This document shows, one piece after another, positions 5,415 through 8,394 of a stretch of 8,394 nt of DNA; within the stretch, counting starts at the first letter, position 1; every line of letters begins with the position of its first letter. The translations under genes were made by a program, and so were the position numbers. The notes under the pieces were generated by a model. The model did not search any database. It had not been told where the DNA came from and worked only from the letters and a program-made list of their open reading frames with translations. The DNA is from an uncultured bacterium (GTDB lineage Bacteria; Cyanobacteriota; Vampirovibrionia; Gastranaerophilales; Gastranaerophilaceae), in NCBI GenBank assembly GCA_900555175.1, contig USJT01000039.1, positions 1-8,394 on the forward strand. Direction: 5' to 3'.

Positions 5415-6575
5415 ATGGAAAAACTTAAACGTCCGGAAATAATATTTGCTATATTTGCATTAGTATTCGGAACAATTATAATGTTTAGCACTATACCAGG
5501 CCAAGTACCGGATGAACTCCCTCATTATTACAGAGCTCAAGAGGTATCTCAATGCAAATTATATAACGGACATTTAAATCAAAAAACTGATTATACATAT
5601 AACAGTGCAGCAGGCTATTCCCCAGTTATGTACATTGGTCCAGCAATAGGATTAAAAATAGGGAATAATTATTCTTTTAGCGGAAGATTTTTTAATCTTT
5701 TATTATGGACAATTTTAATAACCATAGCCATACACATTACGCCTATTTTTAAATGGGCATTTTTTTACACAGCTCTATTACCAACTTCAATTTATTTAGG
5801 AATGTCATATTCAGCAGATTCTTTTAATAATGCATTTGCATTTCTCTTTATTGCGTACTTATTTAAACTAATATATAAAAAAGAACCTTTATCTATAAAA
5901 AAAGAATTTCCAATATTAGTTATATTTACAATTATTGGCGCATTATGTAAAGGTCTAATATTCCCTATCTTCTTAACACTTTTAATTCCTTTCAAGAAGC
6001 ATAAACTAAAAATATTTATAACCTTATTATTTTTATCACTTTTTACTGCATATTTATGGAGTTCAAATAACTATACAGCAATTCGACCAGATATTTATCC
6101 TGAAATGAATAAATATTTTTTATTACATAATCCCTTTGATTTTTTCTTATTATTTTTAAATACAATACTTATAAGCATAAAATATTGGCTAATATCAGGA
6201 ACTTGTTCATTAACAATGTACATATTTCCTATTCCAATATTTATACTAATAATGACAATGTTTTTTTGCAACCTGTATTTTGTTCCTGAAAAAATTTACA
6301 TAAAACCAATCCACAGATTACTTGCAGGAATTATAATCATATTTCACATATTTTTCACAAGCATTTTAATGTATTTCATATATACACAATATGGTTCAAA
6401 TTATATTGAAGGAATACAAGGAAGATATTTTATTCCCTTAATACCATTATTTTTTATTATTTTCGGTCAACAAATACATAGTAATAAAACCCAATATATT
6501 AACTTATTCAAGAATTTAACAATTTATACAAGTTTTATAATACTATGTTATACCTGCTTTGTTCTAAAATATTAA
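5415..6575 (+). CDS. DUF2142 family multi-pass membrane protein, probable GT-C type glycosyltransferase
   Basis: A 386-residue integral membrane protein with about ten or eleven hydrophobic helices. The first (about 8-26) is followed by QVPDELPHYYRA (30-41), with the acidic pair D33-E34 plus H37 and R40 in the first external loop, where GT-C enzymes keep catalytic or metal-binding acids. Near the end comes GIQGRYFIPLIP (333-344). Both motifs are typical of DUF2142, a family grouped with GT-C fold transferases. The inference is that it takes a sugar from the lipid carrier charged by the preceding GT2 and attaches it to a surface glycan or protein on the outer face. No experimental function is known to me for the family. 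The weak AAGG about 12 bases upstream and the two-base gap suggest coupled translation. Base composition is extremely A+T-rich with ATA as the main isoleucine codon. Confidence 0.85.
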   Translation: MEKLKRPEIIFAIFALVFGTIIMFSTIPGQVPDELPHYYRAQEVSQCKLYNGHLNQKTDYTYNSAAGYSPVMYIGPAIGLKIGNNYSFSGRFFNLLLWTILITIAIHITPIFKWAFFYTALLPTSIYLGMSYSADSFNNAFAFLFIAYLFKLIYKKEPLSIKKEFPILVIFTIIGALCKGLIFPIFLTLLIPFKKHKLKIFITLLFLSLFTAYLWSSNNYTAIRPDIYPEMNKYFLLHNPFDFFLLFLNTILISIKYWLISGTCSLTMYIFPIPIFILIMTMFFCNLYFVPEKIYIKPIHRLLAGIIIIFHIFFTSILMYFIYTQYGSNYIEGIQGRYFIPLIPLFFIIFGQQIHSNKTQYINLFKNLTIYTSFIILCYTCFVLKY

Positions 6576-6686
6576 CATATTAAAATTAAAGACTATTTAT
6601 ATTAATACATTTATTTTAATAATATTCGTTTAAAATAAGCAATTAATAAACAAATTTTACTTATAGTTTATTTTTATAAAAAAATA

Positions 6687-6695
6687 TGTTATATT
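6687..6695 (+). promoter_or_regulatory. Extended -10 element before the small unknown gene
   Basis: TGTTATATT contains an extended -10 TG and TATATT (5 of 6 to consensus). The best -35 at a 17-base spacing is only TTTATT (6667-6672). The start would be near 6702, giving a leader of about 22 bases that contains AGGAG at 6706-6710. The surrounding 6576-6723 intergenic stretch is otherwise A+T-rich, with no clear terminator. Confidence 0.45.
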
Positions 6696-6723
6696 AAATA
6701 AAAATAGGAGAGATTTTATAATT

Positions 6724-7092
6724 ATGATGATCAACAACTTACCAAGAATGCAAGTTTTAATAACAACAAATGACCAATATATAGAAGGGGAATTGTTGTT
6801 ACCGGAAAATATGAGATTTAGTAACGCTATTCCTGATAATATGCTTTTTTATATTTTGAACGGCGGTTTTCAATTTATTTCACTAAAAAATTGCGAAGTT
6901 AAAGACAGAAAAAACTTGGCATTTCGTCCTGATAAGTCTCGTCATCTTCACGTAAACATAGCGTCAATAATCACAATTCAGATTATTGAAATATTACCTG
7001 AAGATTATGAATACGAAGACAGCTATTACGAAGATATTGAAGAAGCTGAAAACGAAAATTCTGAAACAAAATCTGCAAGAAAACGACAATAA
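6724..7092 (+). CDS. Small protein of unknown function with acidic C-terminal tail
   Basis: I do not recognise this 122-residue protein with confidence. The first 90 residues look like a compact beta-rich domain: VLITTNDQYIEGELLLPENMRFSN (11-34), FYILNGGFQFISLKNCEV (42-59), and HVNIASIITIQIIEIL. The order of a strand, a Gly turn, another strand, an Arg-Phe-Ser-Asn segment and FISL recalls small beta-barrel proteins such as DUF6812, a weak resemblance only. Residues 93-114 are strongly acidic and tyrosine-rich (EDYEYEDSYYEDIEEAE...), then a short basic end (KSARKRQ) closes the chain. No signal peptide or membrane helix is present, so it is probably cytoplasmic. The start is one of two consecutive ATG codons (6724 and 6727). 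AGGAG is 13 bases before the first, an unusually long spacer. It has its own likely promoter and sits between the sugar cassette and aspS. Confidence 0.75.
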   Translation: MMINNLPRMQVLITTNDQYIEGELLLPENMRFSNAIPDNMLFYILNGGFQFISLKNCEVKDRKNLAFRPDKSRHLHVNIASIITIQIIEILPEDYEYEDSYYEDIEEAENENSETKSARKRQ

Positions 7093-7132
7093 AATAACTT
7101 TCTTCATATTTATTTCCTTTTTTTTATGTTTT

Positions 7133-7141
7133 TGTTAGAAT
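7133..7141 (+). promoter_or_regulatory. Extended -10 element before aspS
   Basis: TGTTAGAAT has an extended -10 TG and TAGAAT (5 of 6 to TATAAT). The sequence 17 bases upstream (TTTCCT) is a poor -35. Transcription would start near 7148, leaving about 32 bases before ATG 7180, with AAGGA (7168-7172) as ribosome binding site. Readthrough from the small upstream gene is also possible, because no hairpin terminator separates them. Confidence 0.4.
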
Positions 7142-7179
7142 TTAAATAAGTCCGAGCAAAAATAGAAAAGGAAAATAGA

Positions 7180-8394
7180 ATGATTAAAACCAAACTTAAA
7201 GACCATAATTGCGGAGAGCTTAATCTAAACAATTTGAATGAAGAAGTTACTTTATCAGGTTGGGCTTCAACAATCCGTGATTTAGGCGGGATTTTATTTG
7301 TAGAACTTAGAGACAGAACTGGATTTTTCCAACTTGTTGCAAACCCTCAGATTAACCCTCAAGTTCACAAAATTTTTGAGAAATTGAGATCTGAATATGT
7401 TATTACGGTAAAAGGTAAAGTTACCCGCAGACCTGAAGAAACATATAATGAAAAATATGCAACAGGACAAGTTGAAATGTATCCTGAATATGTTGAAATT
7501 TTATCAGAAGCTAAAACATTACCGTTTGTTTTAGACGATGAAAATGTTTCTGAAGATGTACGTTTAAAATACAGATATTTAGATATCAGACGTGAAAGTA
7601 TGTTACATAATCTTACTTTACGTCACAAAATTTGTCAGGCTGCAAGACATTACCTTAACGGAGAAGATTTCTTGGAAGTTGAAACTCCTATTTTAATCAA
7701 AACTACTCCGGAAGGTGCCAGAGATTATCTTGTACCATCAAGAGTTCAAGAAGGCAAATTCTATGCATTACCTCAATCTCCTCAAATTTTCAAACAATTA
7801 TTAATGGTAGGCGGAATTGAAAGATATTATCAAATCGCAAAATGTTTCAGAGATGAAGATTTGCGTGCAGACAGACAGCCTGAATTTACTCAAATAGATA
7901 TGGAAATGTCTTTTGTTGAGCAACAAGATGTTATAAAATGTGTTGAAGGCTTGATTGTAGAAACATTCAAAGCTGCAGGAGTTGAGGTTAAACCTCCGTT
8001 CATTCAAATGCCTTGGCAAGAAGCTATGGACAGATTTGGATCTGACAAACCTGATACACGTTTCGGACTTGAACTTTTTGATATCGGCGATATTATTTTG
8101 CAATCAGAATTCAAAATTGTTAAAGATACTTTAGAAAACGGCGGTATTGTTCGTGGTATCAGAATTCCTGGCGGTGCAAAATTCTCAAGAAAAGATATCG
8201 ATGATATTACAAAACTTGCTGTTTCATTTGGTGCAAAAGCTTTGGCTAATATCATTTACAACGAAGACGGAACAGCAAAATCTCCTGTATTGAAATTTGT
8301 AACAGAAGAACAAGCTAAACAAATTCAAGAAAGAGCACAAGCTCAAGCAGGCGATATAATCTTCTTTGTAGCAGACAGACCAAAACTTGGTTAT
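7180..8394 (+). CDS. aspS: Aspartyl-tRNA synthetase, bacterial type (N-terminal 405 residues, 3' end outside window)
   Basis: A class II synthetase that charges tRNA-Asp. The open frame begins at ATG 7180, with AAGGA seven bases upstream, and stays open to the window edge; bacterial AspRS is about 590 residues, so roughly two thirds is present. The order is the anticodon-binding OB domain (about 1-105; GWASTIRDLGGILFVELRDRTG), a linker with DVRLKYRYLDIRR, and the class II core with motif 1 near FLEVETPIL (164-172), then TPEGARDYLVPSR, QSPQIFKQLLM (199-209), and motif 2 FRDEDLRADRQPEFTQID (223-240). SDKPDTRFG (288-296) leads into the GAD insertion domain typical of the bacterial enzyme, which is cut by the edge. 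Motif 3 and the C-terminus are not visible. L35 in RDLGG is the form seen in tRNA-Asp-specific enzymes such as that of E. coli; non-discriminating ones usually have His. Isoleucine codons are nearly all ATT or ATC, as expected of a well-expressed housekeeping gene. Confidence 0.97.
   Translation, partial: MIKTKLKDHNCGELNLNNLNEEVTLSGWASTIRDLGGILFVELRDRTGFFQLVANPQINPQVHKIFEKLRSEYVITVKGKVTRRPEETYNEKYATGQVEMYPEYVEILSEAKTLPFVLDDENVSEDVRLKYRYLDIRRESMLHNLTLRHKICQAARHYLNGEDFLEVETPILIKTTPEGARDYLVPSRVQEGKFYALPQSPQIFKQLLMVGGIERYYQIAKCFRDEDLRADRQPEFTQIDMEMSFVEQQDVIKCVEGLIVETFKAAGVEVKPPFIQMPWQEAMDRFGSDKPDTRFGLELFDIGDIILQSEFKIVKDTLENGGIVRGIRIPGGAKFSRKDIDDITKLAVSFGAKALANIIYNEDGTAKSPVLKFVTEEQAKQIQERAQAQAGDIIFFVADRPKLGY

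Noticed and set aside
5792..5995. Minus-strand open frame of 67 codons inside the DUF2142 gene
   Set aside because: It is a shadow of the membrane-protein gene, with no independent signals.
6645..6677. Inverted repeat AATAAAC/GTTTATT followed by T-rich sequence, as a terminator of the sugar cassette
   Set aside because: The stem is only seven mostly A-T pairs with a 14-base loop, so it is not convincing in this composition.
7093..7132. T-rich stretch as a terminator after the small unknown gene
   Set aside because: It contains a run of T but no GC-rich hairpin in front of it.
7801..8255. Two overlapping minus-strand open frames
   Set aside because: Both are antisense to the catalytic and GAD parts of aspS, which are highly conserved on the plus strand.

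Overview
The window reads as chromosome from a low-GC, non-photosynthetic cyanobacterial relative of the Gastranaerophilales/Melainabacteria type. The main clue is the partial prepilin at the left edge, whose mature N-terminus (FTLAEVLITLGIIGVVAA) is the form I associate with the many prepilin-like proteins of that group. The strong A+T bias and the bacterial-type AspRS agree. The assignment is from memory of family sequences, not from a search.

Layout. Bases 1-3150 are read on the minus strand: rqcH-like NFACT gene (1729-3150), then a UmuC-like translesion polymerase (509-1729) joined by a 1-base TGATG overlap, then a separately promoted prepilin gene (1-441, running off the left edge). The prepilin frame is broken at a run of ten G (minus strand) between its start codon and the rest of the protein. 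Bases 3151-3254 are a divergent promoter region. Bases 3255-4661 are a plus-strand nfeD-qmcA pair (membrane OB-fold protein plus SPFH/band 7 protein), closed by a clear hairpin terminator at 4678-4706. Bases 4720-6575 are a two-gene cassette: a family 2 glycosyltransferase of the polyprenyl-phosphate sugar type and a DUF2142 multi-pass membrane protein. A small gene of unknown function with an acidic tail follows (6724-7092), then aspS (7180 onward, cut by the right edge after 405 codons).

How the parts work together. RqcH and the polymerase are co-translated stress-response genes: one deals with stalled ribosomes, the other with damaged DNA. NfeD and QmcA are a known membrane-microdomain pair. 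The GT2/DUF2142 pair probably loads a sugar on a polyprenyl carrier in the cytoplasm and transfers it on the outer face. aspS is housekeeping.

Points most worth a second look are the possible phase-variable G tract in the prepilin leader, the RqcH homologue that seems to lack its helix-hairpin-helix segment and has Glu in place of the Asp of the DR pair, the GT2 protein that looks like a GT2-GtrA fusion with the GtrA half missing, and a recurring extended -10 element (TGnTAtaAT) in front of several transcription units. No RNA genes, CRISPR arrays, insertion sequences or origins were seen, and no gene-free stretch exceeds 150 bases.
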